Source: Alphaproteobacteria bacterium (GTDB taxonomy: Bacteria; Pseudomonadota; Alphaproteobacteria; Thalassobaculales; Thalassobaculaceae). Taken from it: DNA of 5,148 nucleotides. Below are positions 1 through 5,148 of this stretch, in pieces. The DNA lies in assembly GCA_028822575.1 (NCBI GenBank), contig JAPKDN010000272.1, positions 1-5,148 on the forward strand. Direction: 5' to 3'. Each line of letters opens with the position of its first letter. The first letter of the stretch is position 1. The notes under the pieces are model-generated. The model was given only the letters and a program-made list of their open reading frames with translations, was not told the origin of the DNA and searched no databases. The position numbers were made by a program, and so were the translations under genes.

Positions 1-1
1 C

Positions 2-1546
2 GCTAATCCCGCCAACAAGGTTTTGCTGTTGGAGGCCGGGCCGAAGGATCGAAATTTCTGGATCCATATCCCGCTCGGCTTTGGCAAGAATATCAACAAT
101 CCCGCAGTAAACTGGTGCTACCAGGGGGAGCCGGAGCCTTATTGCCGAGATCAGTCGTATTTCCTCGCCCGTGGCCGGGTTCTTGGTGGATCTAGCTCGA
201 TCAACGGTATGGTCTATGTGCGCGGTCAGGTCCAGGACTTCAACCATTGGGCCCAGCTTGGCAATCGTGGTTGGTCCTATGAAGATGTGTTGCCTTATTT
301 CAAAATATCAGAGGATAATTCAAAGGGCGCCAGCGAAATTCATGCCGTTGGAGGACCGCTGTCCGTATCGGATATCTCCGAAACCAACACTCTCAGTGAT
401 ACCTTGATCGAGGCCGGTGGCCAGATCGGAATCCCGCGCAATGATGATATCAACGGCTTGGTCCAAGAAGGTATCGGCTATCATCAGGCAACGATTCGCA
501 ATGGCCGGCGCTGCAGTACCGCTGTCGCTTTCCTGGACCCGGCGAGAGATCGCCCAAACTTGCGAATTGAAACTGGCGCGCTGGTTAAACGGGTCCTGTT
601 CGAGGGCAAGCAGGCAACCGGCGTTGCGTACGATATTGGGGGTCAAGAAAAACAGGCCTTGGCCGGCCGTGAGGTAATCCTGTGCGGTGGTGCGTTCAAT
701 TCTCCGCAATTGCTCGAATTGTCGGGGGTCGGTCAGCCCGAGCGTCTTCGAGACCTTGGCATCACCGTTAATCACGAACTGAAGGGCGTCGGCCATGACC
801 TGCAGGATCATCAATGCGTCCGAATGCGTTGGCAAATTAACCAGAAGATCACCTTCAACGACCAGGTCCACGGCTGGCGCGCAATTCGGTCGGCGTTGAA
901 ATACGTGTTCAACCGTAACGGGGTGTTGAGTATGCCCACTTTGCCGATTGGCGCCTTCGTTCGGACCCGCGAGGAGTTGGAAACTCCTAATATCCAGCTT
1001 CAGGTATTTCCCGGCACCTATGAAAACATGGAAGCCCGGCAATTACATAAGGTGCCTGGCTTGACAGTCGCTGCGGTTTTGTTGAGACCGGAGAGCCGGG
1101 GTTGGGTACATGCCAAGTCCAGCGACCCGCGAGAGGACCCAGCGATCTTCCATAATCTGATGGAGACCGAAAACGACCGGCACGCCCTCGTCGAGGGGAT
1201 GAAGATTACCCGCCGTCTGGTCGAGGCGCCGGCCATGGACGCGCTGCGGGGGCTTGAACTGACGCCGGGCAAGGATGCCGTAACCGACGCGCAATTGCTG
1301 GAATCAGCACGTGATATCGCGCAGTCGAACTGGCATCCAACCAGCACCTGCCGGATGGGAAGCGACCCGCTGGCGGTGGTGGATAACCGACTCCGGGTCC
1401 ATGGGCTTGAAGGGCTTCGGGTCGCCGATGCCTCGATCATGCCGACAGTGGTATCTGGCAACACCAACGCCGCCTGCATCATGATCGGCGAAAAAGCGTC
1501 GGACCTGATTCTGGAAGATGCCCGGCAAGTATCGGCCGCAGCGTAA
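2..1546 (+). CDS. GMC-family FAD-dependent oxidoreductase (choline dehydrogenase-like), 5' end missing
   Basis: Flavoprotein of the glucose-methanol-choline (GMC) family, which oxidises alcohols to aldehydes or ketones. The exact substrate cannot be read from the sequence. The frame is already open at position 2 and enters at the second Rossmann strand (VLLLEAG, whose Glu normally contacts the FAD ribose). The dinucleotide-binding GxGxxG and roughly the first 30 residues therefore lie outside the window, and the TTG at 23 is not a real start. Counting from codon 23, GMC signature 1 lies at residues 51-68 (GRVLGGSSSINGMVYVRG) and signature 2 at 222-237 (GGAFNSPQLLELSGVG). The 'GVGHDLQDH' element is at 255-263. 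The C-terminal catalytic block HPTSTCRMG begins with His438, and Asn482 lies in GNTNA. The 44-residue His-Asn spacing matches the catalytic pair of choline oxidase. No lesion is seen and the C-terminus is complete. Family assignment is near certain; calling it BetA would be a guess. Confidence 0.95.
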   Translation, partial: ANPANKVLLLEAGPKDRNFWIHIPLGFGKNINNPAVNWCYQGEPEPYCRDQSYFLARGRVLGGSSSINGMVYVRGQVQDFNHWAQLGNRGWSYEDVLPYFKISEDNSKGASEIHAVGGPLSVSDISETNTLSDTLIEAGGQIGIPRNDDINGLVQEGIGYHQATIRNGRRCSTAVAFLDPARDRPNLRIETGALVKRVLFEGKQATGVAYDIGGQEKQALAGREVILCGGAFNSPQLLELSGVGQPERLRDLGITVNHELKGVGHDLQDHQCVRMRWQINQKITFNDQVHGWRAIRSALKYVFNRNGVLSMPTLPIGAFVRTREELETPNIQLQVFPGTYENMEARQLHKVPGLTVAAVLLRPESRGWVHAKSSDPREDPAIFHNLMETENDRHALVEGMKITRRLVEAPAMDALRGLELTPGKDAVTDAQLLESARDIAQSNWHPTSTCRMGSDPLAVVDNRLRVHGLEGLRVADASIMPTVVSGNTNAACIMIGEKASDLILEDARQVSAAA

Positions 1547-1571
1547 GATTGATCGTGGGATCAGGTCAATC
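1547..1571. terminator. Inverted repeat between convergent genes, weak terminator candidate
   Basis: Directly after the oxidoreductase stop codon, GATTGATC (1547-1554) can pair with GGTCAATC (1564-1571), giving eight pairs including one G-T, around a 9-base loop. It sits in the 36-base gap between two convergent genes, where a shared terminator would be expected. The stem is AT-rich and no T-run follows on either strand, so a role in termination is only inferred. Confidence 0.25.
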
Positions 1572-1582
1572 GACGTTGGCGG

Positions 1583-1789
1583 TCAGCCGAGGAAGCACAT
1601 CACGCCGTAACAGGACGCACCCAACAGCTTGACGGTAATCAGCCATCCGAGGAAATCCAGAAACAAAGCCACCGCGAGCAGCGGCAAGGCGATGAAGCCT
1701 CCGAAATAGAGAGCCGCGTTGGCGGTGAACCGCCGTCCTGGAACGGTCTTGCCGTGGATGCGTGGGAATTTGCGAAACTGATGAAGCAT
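1583..1789 (-). CDS. Small membrane protein, 68 aa, function unknown
   Basis: I do not recognise a named family. The first 20 residues are strongly basic (R6, K7, R10, K14, R19, R20). Residues 26-57 are almost wholly hydrophobic, broken only by Asp45 and Lys54, which suggests one long or two short membrane segments with the N-terminus in the cytoplasm. The tail carries an SCYGVMC element with two cysteines (C60, C65) before the end at Gly68. The ATG at 1787-1789 has AGAG nine bases upstream on the coding strand, a modest ribosome binding site. It converges on the oxidoreductase, with 36 bases between the stops, and is divergent from the FemAB-like gene. The clear charge and hydrophobicity pattern argues for a real gene despite the short length; homologues should show the Cys-containing tail conserved. 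Confidence 0.65.
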   Translation of the reverse strand: MLHQFRKFPRIHGKTVPGRRFTANAALYFGGFIALPLLAVALFLDFLGWLITVKLLGASCYGVMCFLG

Positions 1790-1971
1790 TGACCGGGTCT
1801 CTATCTGTTCACGTGAATTCCCAGGCGCATCGATAAAATCGACAGCCCCTCGTTAAACAATTGAATTAAAGACGGAATCACGACAATCATCAAGCCAAGG
1901 CTTGGCATCCACCTAGGTGGCACCTTCGTGGGCGATTCGGTCGGGTCAAGGTCACACTTTGGAAATCATGC
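1790..1971. promoter_or_regulatory. Divergent intergenic region with four short inverted repeats
   Basis: This spacer must hold the promoters of both the membrane-protein gene (left) and the FemAB-like gene (right). It contains TTCACGTGAA (1808-1817, perfect palindrome), TCGAT-AAA-ATCGA (1830-1842), GCCAAG-G-CTTGGC (1894-1906) and CCACCTAGGTGG (1909-1920, perfect palindrome). The middle, 1850-1890, is AT-rich. For the rightward gene, TTGAAT (1861-1866) and AATCAT (1885-1890) with 18 bases between them is a weak sigma-70-like pair. GGAA at 1961-1964 is the ribosome binding site for the ATG at 1972. Operator function of the palindromes is inference. Confidence 0.45.
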
Positions 1972-2976
1972 ATGGCGCACGAAGCGAGGTCTCATTCACC
2001 ACCCAAGGAGCGGCCCGGTCCACTTGACGATGAACGCGACGGGCTGCGGATCAATTGGAATGGTGCAACCATGCGCCAGTGGGATGCCTGGATCGAGGCC
2101 ATGCCCTGCTCGGCGATAGAGCAAACCTGGGCCTATGGCGAAGCTTTCGTGGGCGTCACGCCCTATTTGCCGGCGCATGGGGTGGTCTATCGGGGCACCA
2201 ACCCCGTGGCCATTGTTCAGATACTTGAATGGCGTGTCGCCGGCCTTGTCCGCGTGGTGAAGATCGTTCGTGGCCCCCTATTCCTGGACGGCGTAAGTCG
2301 GAGCGAGAAGATATCGGCGCTCTGGCTGATTCGATCCCGATACAGCTTCTCTCGATTGGATTTTCTTCTCTGGACACCCGAACTCGAGGACCAGCCAAAC
2401 GATATGGTTCTGATGCGTGATATGGGGCTGCGGCGCGTGATCACCGGCTATAGCTCGATCTGGCTTGATCTCACCAAGGACGAGTCGGCCCTGCGCGCGG
2501 GGCTACACCAGAACTGGCGCAACCAATTGGTTGGCGCGGAAGGGGAGAATCTCCGGGTTCGTCTGGGCCATGGTGGGGCGTCACTTGAATGGCTGCTGAC
2601 CCGGCATGAGGGGCACCGCCGGCGCAAGCGGCTTCGGGCGCCGGCCTCCCCGTTTGTGCTGGCGATTGCTCTTGCCCAGCGCAAAAAACAGGCGACTCTG
2701 GCCTTCACCGCGTTCTCTGGTAGCGAGCCGATCGGGGCGATTCTGGTGTTTCGCCATGGTCAATCCGCGACCTATTATGTCGCCTGGAACGGTCCTGAAA
2801 GCCGCCGTCGCCACGCTAATAACCTACTCCTTTGGCACGCGGTTAAGGAGTTGAAAAGCCAGGGCGTGAAGTGGTTCGATCTTGGTGGGGTGGACGGCTT
2901 GTCAATGTCTGGGGTCTCGCGATTTAAGATCGGTATGGGTGGTACGCTTTATACGCTCGCGGGCACCTATCTGTAA
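1972..2976 (+). CDS. FemAB-related / BioF2-like GNAT-fold acyl- or aminoacyl-transferase
   Basis: Predicted cytosolic transferase of 334 residues in the FemABX / Acetyltransf_6 (BioF2-like) group. These use a double GNAT fold to transfer an aminoacyl or acyl group, in some members to peptidoglycan precursors or exopolysaccharide components. Supporting features in order: an N-terminal 'INWNGATMRQWDAW' (27-40) and 'IEQTWAYGEAF' (49-59), typical of the first GNAT half; 'WRNQLVGAE' (182-190) at the family position of the 'kwR..l..A' helix; the core strand 'YYVAWNG' (268-274) followed by the helix 'HANNLLLWHAVKEL' (281-294); and the C-terminal 'FDLGGVDG' (302-309) with 'FKIGMGG' (318-324). The ATG at 1972 has GGAA seven bases upstream and keeps the conserved N-terminal block; the internal Met at residue 34 would cut into it. 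Family is confident; substrate is unknown and no cell-wall or polysaccharide genes adjoin it. Confidence 0.88.
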   Translation: MAHEARSHSPPKERPGPLDDERDGLRINWNGATMRQWDAWIEAMPCSAIEQTWAYGEAFVGVTPYLPAHGVVYRGTNPVAIVQILEWRVAGLVRVVKIVRGPLFLDGVSRSEKISALWLIRSRYSFSRLDFLLWTPELEDQPNDMVLMRDMGLRRVITGYSSIWLDLTKDESALRAGLHQNWRNQLVGAEGENLRVRLGHGGASLEWLLTRHEGHRRRKRLRAPASPFVLAIALAQRKKQATLAFTAFSGSEPIGAILVFRHGQSATYYVAWNGPESRRRHANNLLLWHAVKELKSQGVKWFDLGGVDGLSMSGVSRFKIGMGGTLYTLAGTYL

Positions 2977-2985
2977 GGCCATGAG

Positions 2986-3126
2986 TCAAAACTCGGCGTG
3001 ATCCTTCGAAACGACGTTGAAGCTGGGTGGGAAGTAAACCGTCGCAGTGGTGCCAACGCCCGGCTCACTCTCTAGGACGAACCGACCGCAGAAATGCACT
3101 GCTAACGAGGTGACGATGGCGAGGGA
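2986..3126 (-). pseudogene. C-terminal remnant of a sensor histidine kinase ATPase domain
   Basis: Read on the minus strand, this frame ends at a TGA (2986-2988) and encodes, near its C-terminus, 'GRFVLESEPGVGTTATVYFP'. That is the classic end of a HATPase_c domain: the glycine turn, the ES-PG loop, the GxGTT G2 box and the final strand. The preceding 'LAIVTSLAVHFC' matches the helix usually written 'LAIVxxLVxxHGG', with the normal HGG degraded to HFC. The frame stays open only to about 3171, where it hits TAG. No N, G1 or phosphoacceptor (H) box precedes it, and the small + gene starting at 3204 occupies the space where the rest of the kinase should be. About 47 codons survive. This is very likely a truncated, non-functional kinase gene. 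It is also the main content of the gap between the neighbouring + genes. Confidence 0.65.
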
Positions 3127-3157
3127 CGCTATGATACCAAACAGCTTGCATGACAGC

Positions 3158-3203
3158 CTCGCCCTTGCGAGCTATGGTCCAATACATAAAGCGGAGGAAG
3201 GCC
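3158..3203 (+). promoter_or_regulatory. Strong ribosome binding site fixing the 3204 start, with a small upstream hairpin
   Basis: GGAGG at 3193-3197 lies six bases before the ATG at 3204, the best Shine-Dalgarno match in the window, and decides the start. An in-frame upstream start at 3150 lacks such a site and would place this motif inside the coding region. CTCGC-CCTT-GCGAG (3158-3171) can form a five-pair stem with a four-base loop just upstream. I find no convincing -35/-10 pair here. Confidence 0.7.
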
Positions 3204-3551
3204 ATGGTGGAAATTGATCCGACCGATCGCAGGGCACTAGGGATTTTGTCCGAAACGGTGAACGAACAACTCGGTCCATCCGACGTGGTGGCGCGTGAGG
3301 TACACAGGGCCTTCACGTCCGGCAAGGAGATCGATCGGGTGCGTGCGGGTTCAGTTTTCAATGACCTGCCGGGCTGGCAACGCAATATGATCGGCTTCGC
3401 GACCAATGATCGTGCGCGCGATGTCGTGCGATTGCGGCTGGGATCGACGGGCCGCGATTGGTGCGATTTTGCTTCACCGATGCGAAGCCGTGAGCGATCT
3501 GGGGCACGCATTTCACCGCCGCCTCGCTTTCTCTTGAACCGCGACAGGTAA
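3204..3551 (+). CDS. Small hypothetical protein, 115 aa, conserved-looking N-terminal part
   Basis: Unrecognised soluble protein. Residues 1-80 look like a compact helical fold: acidic and Leu-rich helices around 'DRRALGILSETVNEQ' (8-22), 'DVVAREVHRAFTSG' (27-40), 'SVFNDLPGWQRNMI' (50-63) and 'RARDVVRLRL' (70-79). There is no signal peptide or membrane segment. The strong ribosome binding site supports real expression. From about residue 84 the sequence becomes Arg/Ser/Pro-rich and loses the helical pattern (SPMRSRERSG, PPPRF). In the same interval another + frame becomes open from 3494, so the natural C-terminus may have been replaced after a frameshift or junction. The N-terminal region resembles small orphan proteins of alphaproteobacteria in style only; I cannot assign a function. 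Confidence 0.6.
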   Translation: MVEIDPTDRRALGILSETVNEQLGPSDVVAREVHRAFTSGKEIDRVRAGSVFNDLPGWQRNMIGFATNDRARDVVRLRLGSTGRDWCDFASPMRSRERSGARISPPPRFLLNRDR

Positions 3552-3808
3552 CTGCTCGACATTACGTGTTTGGCCTAAGCCGCTCAATTGTCGTCGACAA
3601 CCTTACCGAATTCAAGCACGCGTTCATACGTTGAAAGCTTTTTCCCACAGGGCGTTCATGTTTAGTTATCGTCGGACCAGATGGATTGGCAATTATCGAG
3701 GGCTCAAGATTCGGCGTTCATAAAGGCGTAAGAAACCTATCATGCTATAGGCTTGACAAGCTTCCGGCCCTCAAGTGGACCATCAGACGCTGCGCCCAAC
3801 CAGTATAA
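3494..3808 (+). pseudogene. Decayed double-Cache (PDC) sensor-domain-like fragment
   Basis: One + frame runs from just after a TGA at 3491 to TAA 3806-3808 with a single internal TGA (3632-3634). Its first half reads 'LEPRQVTARHYVFGLSRSIV', which has the style of the Cache-domain element 'V.sRvTGRWv..LSR.l.d' found in extracellular sensors of kinases and diguanylate cyclases. After the internal stop comes 'LVIVGPDGLAIIEGSRFG', resembling the following 'LvGpDGiirar....FG' strand-turn of the same fold. No start codon, signal peptide or output domain is attached. I infer a remnant of a sensor protein, possibly related in origin to the kinase fragment at 2986-3126, although that lies on the other strand. 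Local GC is about 48% over 3661-3780, below the intact genes. The match is by eye only, and unrelated noise cannot be excluded. Confidence 0.38.
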
Positions 3809-4066
3809 GAAAGGATTCGCGAAATGGGCGTTCGGCAACCTCCACCCCAGGAATTTATAGTCTTGGGGCATCTGGCGAAGGAATGTTCCCAGTTTTTGAA
3901 TTTGGTCCAAAATGTCTAGGTCGGACTTCTGGGATCGCTTTTGATTGAGAACAAGTGGGGACGCTATATCGATGATGGCGAGGGTGCCATCTAGTCGCTC
4001 GAACTCGTGGGCTTCAAGATCTTCCCCAGGACACGGACCGACGTAATGGTCAATGCCGCTGATCCG
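3740..4066 (-). pseudogene. Start-less open frame of 108 codons, possible gene fragment
   Basis: The minus strand is open from just after an in-frame TGA (at 4067-4069) to a TGA at 3740-3742, with no plausible start: the only internal Met lies in 'RQMPQDYKF', about 44 residues before the end. The translation looks protein-like. An acidic segment 'EDLEAHEFERLDGTLAIID' leads into an amphipathic helix 'SDLDILDQIQKLGTFLRQ', then 'FLGWRLPNAHFANPFLYWLG' and a 'GPLEGRKLV' end. I recognise no family. The codons are exactly back-to-back with the + frame described at 3494-3808 and 4007-4465. That + frame is interrupted here by TAA 3806, TAG 3917 and TAG 3992, so the minus strand is the better coding candidate between 3740 and 4066. 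It could be the 3' part of a truncated gene or chance openness. Confidence 0.35.
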
Positions 4067-4465
4067 TCACTGGGTTCCAGTCTCATGGGGCAGCGACGGA
4101 CAGCGAATTACACAACTCAATGCTTCGCGGCCATGGCTGAGGACCGGGTGGAAAGTTATAATCCCAACCTTATACTTAACATCATCTCGATGGCCCTGGC
4201 CTGCGGTTCCAATCCAAAATATCGCCGAAGCTCGTCCATGTACGACTCATCGTTTGAGCGATTTTGCAAACACTCTCAGGACATGCTCGCCAGTCTGAAC
4301 AAGAATGGCTGCACCATCTTACTGGATGAGCCAACGGGTGAGATGGCCGCGGCCGGCGTCGTCGTAACTGCCGAAATTCGGACCACGACAAGCCAGAACA
4401 TCGGCGCTGATTCAACCTATCTGGCCAGCCTCGATGAAAACATGGTTGCCGCCGTCCCGAAGTGA
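4007..4465 (+). CDS. Hypothetical protein, up to 152 aa, unrecognised
   Basis: Open frame with a reasonable mix of residues and codons ending in C or G, but no family that I recognise. There is no signal peptide or membrane segment. A Cys appears in each of four segments (CFAAMAEDR, ALACGSN, FCKHSQ, NGCTILLDEP). The C-terminal third, 'TGEMAAAGVVVTAEIR' followed by a Thr/Ser-rich stretch, is the most protein-like part. The start is uncertain: GTG 4007 has no ribosome binding site, ATG 4046 has only a weak GGA eight bases upstream, and ATG 4085 has none. The frame continues upstream through TAG 3992 without other change, so the gene may be a 5'-damaged fragment. The stop codon lies inside a strong hairpin. 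Real but possibly degenerate coding sequence is my preferred reading. Confidence 0.42.
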   Translation: MGFKIFPRTRTDVMVNAADPSLGSSLMGQRRTANYTTQCFAAMAEDRVESYNPNLILNIISMALACGSNPKYRRSSSMYDSSFERFCKHSQDMLASLNKNGCTILLDEPTGEMAAAGVVVTAEIRTTTSQNIGADSTYLASLDENMVAAVPK

Positions 4466-4500
4466 CGTACGCGGACGCGTGGTGTCACTCTGAGACGTTT
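4461..4500. terminator. Hairpin overlapping the stop codon, possible bidirectional terminator
   Basis: AGTGACGTACGC (4461-4472) pairs with 4477-4489 to give twelve pairs, two of them G-T, with one bulged G and a GGAC loop. The TGA of the 4007-4465 frame is within the left arm. A short TTTT (4497-4500) follows eight bases after the stem on the + strand. The position between the ends of two convergent genes (+ ORF and the minus-strand gene ending at 4556) fits a shared terminator. The distance to the T-run is larger than in a classic intrinsic terminator. Confidence 0.4.
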
Positions 4501-4555
4501 TGCGTTCCGGTTTCTGATTATGGCCGACGCGGGTCACCGAATTTGGCGGCGCCGG

Positions 4556-4924
4556 TCAATCTTTCTTCTTGAAGGCTGCGGCCAAGGTCGCGACGGCTTG
4601 GCGATGACGCGCGCTGCTCCGTGGCGGTGGGGCCTGGTTCTGCCGAGTGGTCGACATGGTTGGGGCGAGGTTGGAGCCAATCGTCGACAGAAGTGACGCC
4701 GAATCGTCCCGCGCCTTGGTTCTTGGTTGCCGGGGCGTCCCCGATGATGCGGCCCGTTGCACCGCGAGGGCGCAAAGATTGCCAAGAAATGGGGCGATCA
4801 GCGCCTTTTTTAACTCCGGGTCGCTCTCCGACCAGACTCTCAGCAATTGCCCGGCTTCCTGGCGATTGCCACTCGTCGCGCTTAGCGCCTCGCGTGCCTT
4901 CAATTTTACATAGCGCTGAGACAT
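4556..4924 (-). CDS. Small conserved-looking hypothetical protein, 122 aa
   Basis: Soluble protein in three parts. Residues 1-60 are a helical domain (RYVKLKAREAL, then GNRQEAGQLLRVW at 19-31, then DPELKKALIAPFLGNLCALA at 35-54). Residues 60-104 form a low-complexity linker rich in Ser, Thr, Pro, Arg and Gln. Residues 105-122 form a basic amphipathic helix ending 'HRQAVATLAAAFKKKD'. The N-domain/linker/C-helix layout resembles small orphan proteins seen in Rhodospirillales-type genomes, from memory of style rather than a search. The 'A..ATSGNRQEAGQLL' stretch is faintly reminiscent of a Fis-like helix-turn-helix, which is not enough for a call. The ATG at 4922-4924 has AGGG eight bases upstream; the GTG fifteen codons earlier has no ribosome binding site. 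It is divergent from the exported-protein gene at 5078. Confidence 0.72.
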   Translation of the reverse strand: MSQRYVKLKAREALSATSGNRQEAGQLLRVWSESDPELKKALIAPFLGNLCALAVQRAASSGTPRQPRTKARDDSASLLSTIGSNLAPTMSTTRQNQAPPPRSSARHRQAVATLAAAFKKKD

Positions 4925-4961
4925 GGTACCGACCCTGATAAGTCCGTCCGAATCCCTAGAT

Positions 4962-4970
4962 ATTATCACA
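4962..4970 (-). promoter_or_regulatory. Extended -10 promoter candidate for the 4556-4924 gene
   Basis: On the minus strand this reads TGTGATAAT, a TGn extended element plus a five-of-six match to TATAAT, about 40 bases before the start codon. No good -35 is seen, which extended -10 promoters can tolerate. It would give a leader of roughly 30 bases and, because it lies upstream of the GTG at 4967-4969, supports the ATG at 4924 as the start. Confidence 0.4.
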
Positions 4971-5023
4971 GATCGCGAGATAGTGCGTCTATAACGCGCG
5001 CCGAACCGTCGACGGCACTTGGC

Positions 5024-5053
5024 TTGACCTTAGACCATACTTACGTTTGTTAT
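5024..5053 (+). promoter_or_regulatory. Sigma-70-like promoter candidate for the gene at 5078
   Basis: TTGACC (5024-5029, five of six matches to the -35 consensus) is followed after 18 bases by TGTTAT (5048-5053, four of six to the -10). The predicted transcript start near 5060 leaves a short leader containing AGGGAG before the ATG at 5078. The weak -10 keeps confidence moderate. Confidence 0.4.
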
Positions 5054-5077
5054 GTTTGCCCCATCAGGGAGAAAGTC

Positions 5078-5148
5078 ATGCGGCGGTCAACGAACCGAAG
5101 AACACATCGTTCCGCGCTGGCCCCTGGGGTTTTCGCGGCCATTGCCCT
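5078..5148 (+). CDS. 5' end of a gene for a probable exported protein, truncated by window edge
   Basis: ATG at 5078 is preceded by AGGGAG (5066-5071), a good ribosome binding site six bases away. Only 23 codons are visible. They start with a strongly basic stretch (MRRSTNRRTHRS) and turn hydrophobic (ALAPGVFAAIAL), the n-region and early h-region of a Sec signal peptide. An uncleaved membrane anchor is equally possible. There is no twin-arginine motif of the SRRxFLK type. The mature protein lies beyond the window, so the function is unknown. It is divergent from the 4556-4924 gene across a 153-base spacer that carries promoter-like elements for both. Confidence 0.6.
   Translation, partial: MRRSTNRRTHRSALAPGVFAAIA

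Noticed and set aside
320..1042. 240-codon open frame on the minus strand within the GMC oxidoreductase
   Set aside because: It lies antisense to a gene whose motifs cover the same bases, and its translation has no recognisable domain; long antisense frames are common in GC-rich genes.
2984..2995. GAGT-CAAA-ACTC hairpin after the FemAB-like gene
   Set aside because: Only four pairs and no T-run; it overlaps the kinase remnant's stop and is too weak to call a terminator.
3065..3562. 165-codon minus-strand frame over the small 3204 gene
   Set aside because: Its product is dominated by Ser and Arg with no fold-like pattern, whereas the + strand has a strong ribosome binding site and helical pattern. 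The histidine kinase remnant uses a different minus frame.
3632..3634. In-frame TGA considered as a selenocysteine or readthrough codon
   Set aside because: Further stops (TAA, TAG, TAG) follow in the same frame and no start or recoding structure is evident, so gene decay is simpler.
4182..4415. 77-codon minus-strand frame inside the 4007-4465 ORF
   Set aside because: Arg/Ser/Trp-rich shadow translation without a start signal. A neighbouring minus frame with 'MDELRRYFGLEP' looked attractive but is bounded by nearby stops and uses poor codons.
4621..4938. Two + strand frames across the 4556-4924 gene
   Set aside because: Pro/Arg/Ser-rich shadows of the minus-strand gene, which has a ribosome binding site, a promoter candidate and an ordered domain layout.

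Overview
The window looks like chromosomal DNA of a GC-moderate alphaproteobacterium, perhaps Rhodospirillales-like. This rests on the style of the proteins (a choline-dehydrogenase-like GMC enzyme, a FemAB/BioF2-type transferase, and a small protein ending in an 'LAAAFKKK'-type helix). It is inference; there is no rRNA, tRNA or other marker gene.

Layout. Positions 2-1546 (+) hold most of an FAD-dependent GMC oxidoreductase whose N-terminus lies outside the window. Facing it is a small membrane-protein gene at 1583-1789 (-). A 182-base divergent intergenic region with four short inverted repeats separates that from a FemAB-related peptidyl/acyl-transferase gene at 1972-2976 (+). Positions 2986-3126 (-) carry the C-terminal end of a histidine kinase ATPase domain with nothing upstream of it, so this is a gene remnant. 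A small gene with a very good ribosome binding site follows at 3204-3551 (+).

Positions 3494 to about 4066 are AT-richer and look like a gene graveyard. On the + strand there is a reading frame broken by stops whose first part resembles a double-Cache (PDC) sensor domain. On the - strand there is a 108-codon open frame without a usable start. An unrecognised + ORF (4007-4465) ends in a hairpin that contains its stop codon. The right end has a conserved-looking small soluble protein gene on the - strand (4556-4924). Divergent from it is the start of a gene for an exported protein at 5078, cut by the window edge.

The genes do not form an obvious pathway: strands alternate, spacings are large and no operon longer than one gene is visible. 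The coherent theme is decay of signal-transduction genes (kinase end, Cache-like sensor) among intact housekeeping-like orphans. I see no CRISPR array, tRNA, rRNA, transposase or convincing new multi-gene system. The most promising unknowns are the 68-residue membrane protein, the 152-residue ORF and the two small alphaproteobacterial-style proteins.
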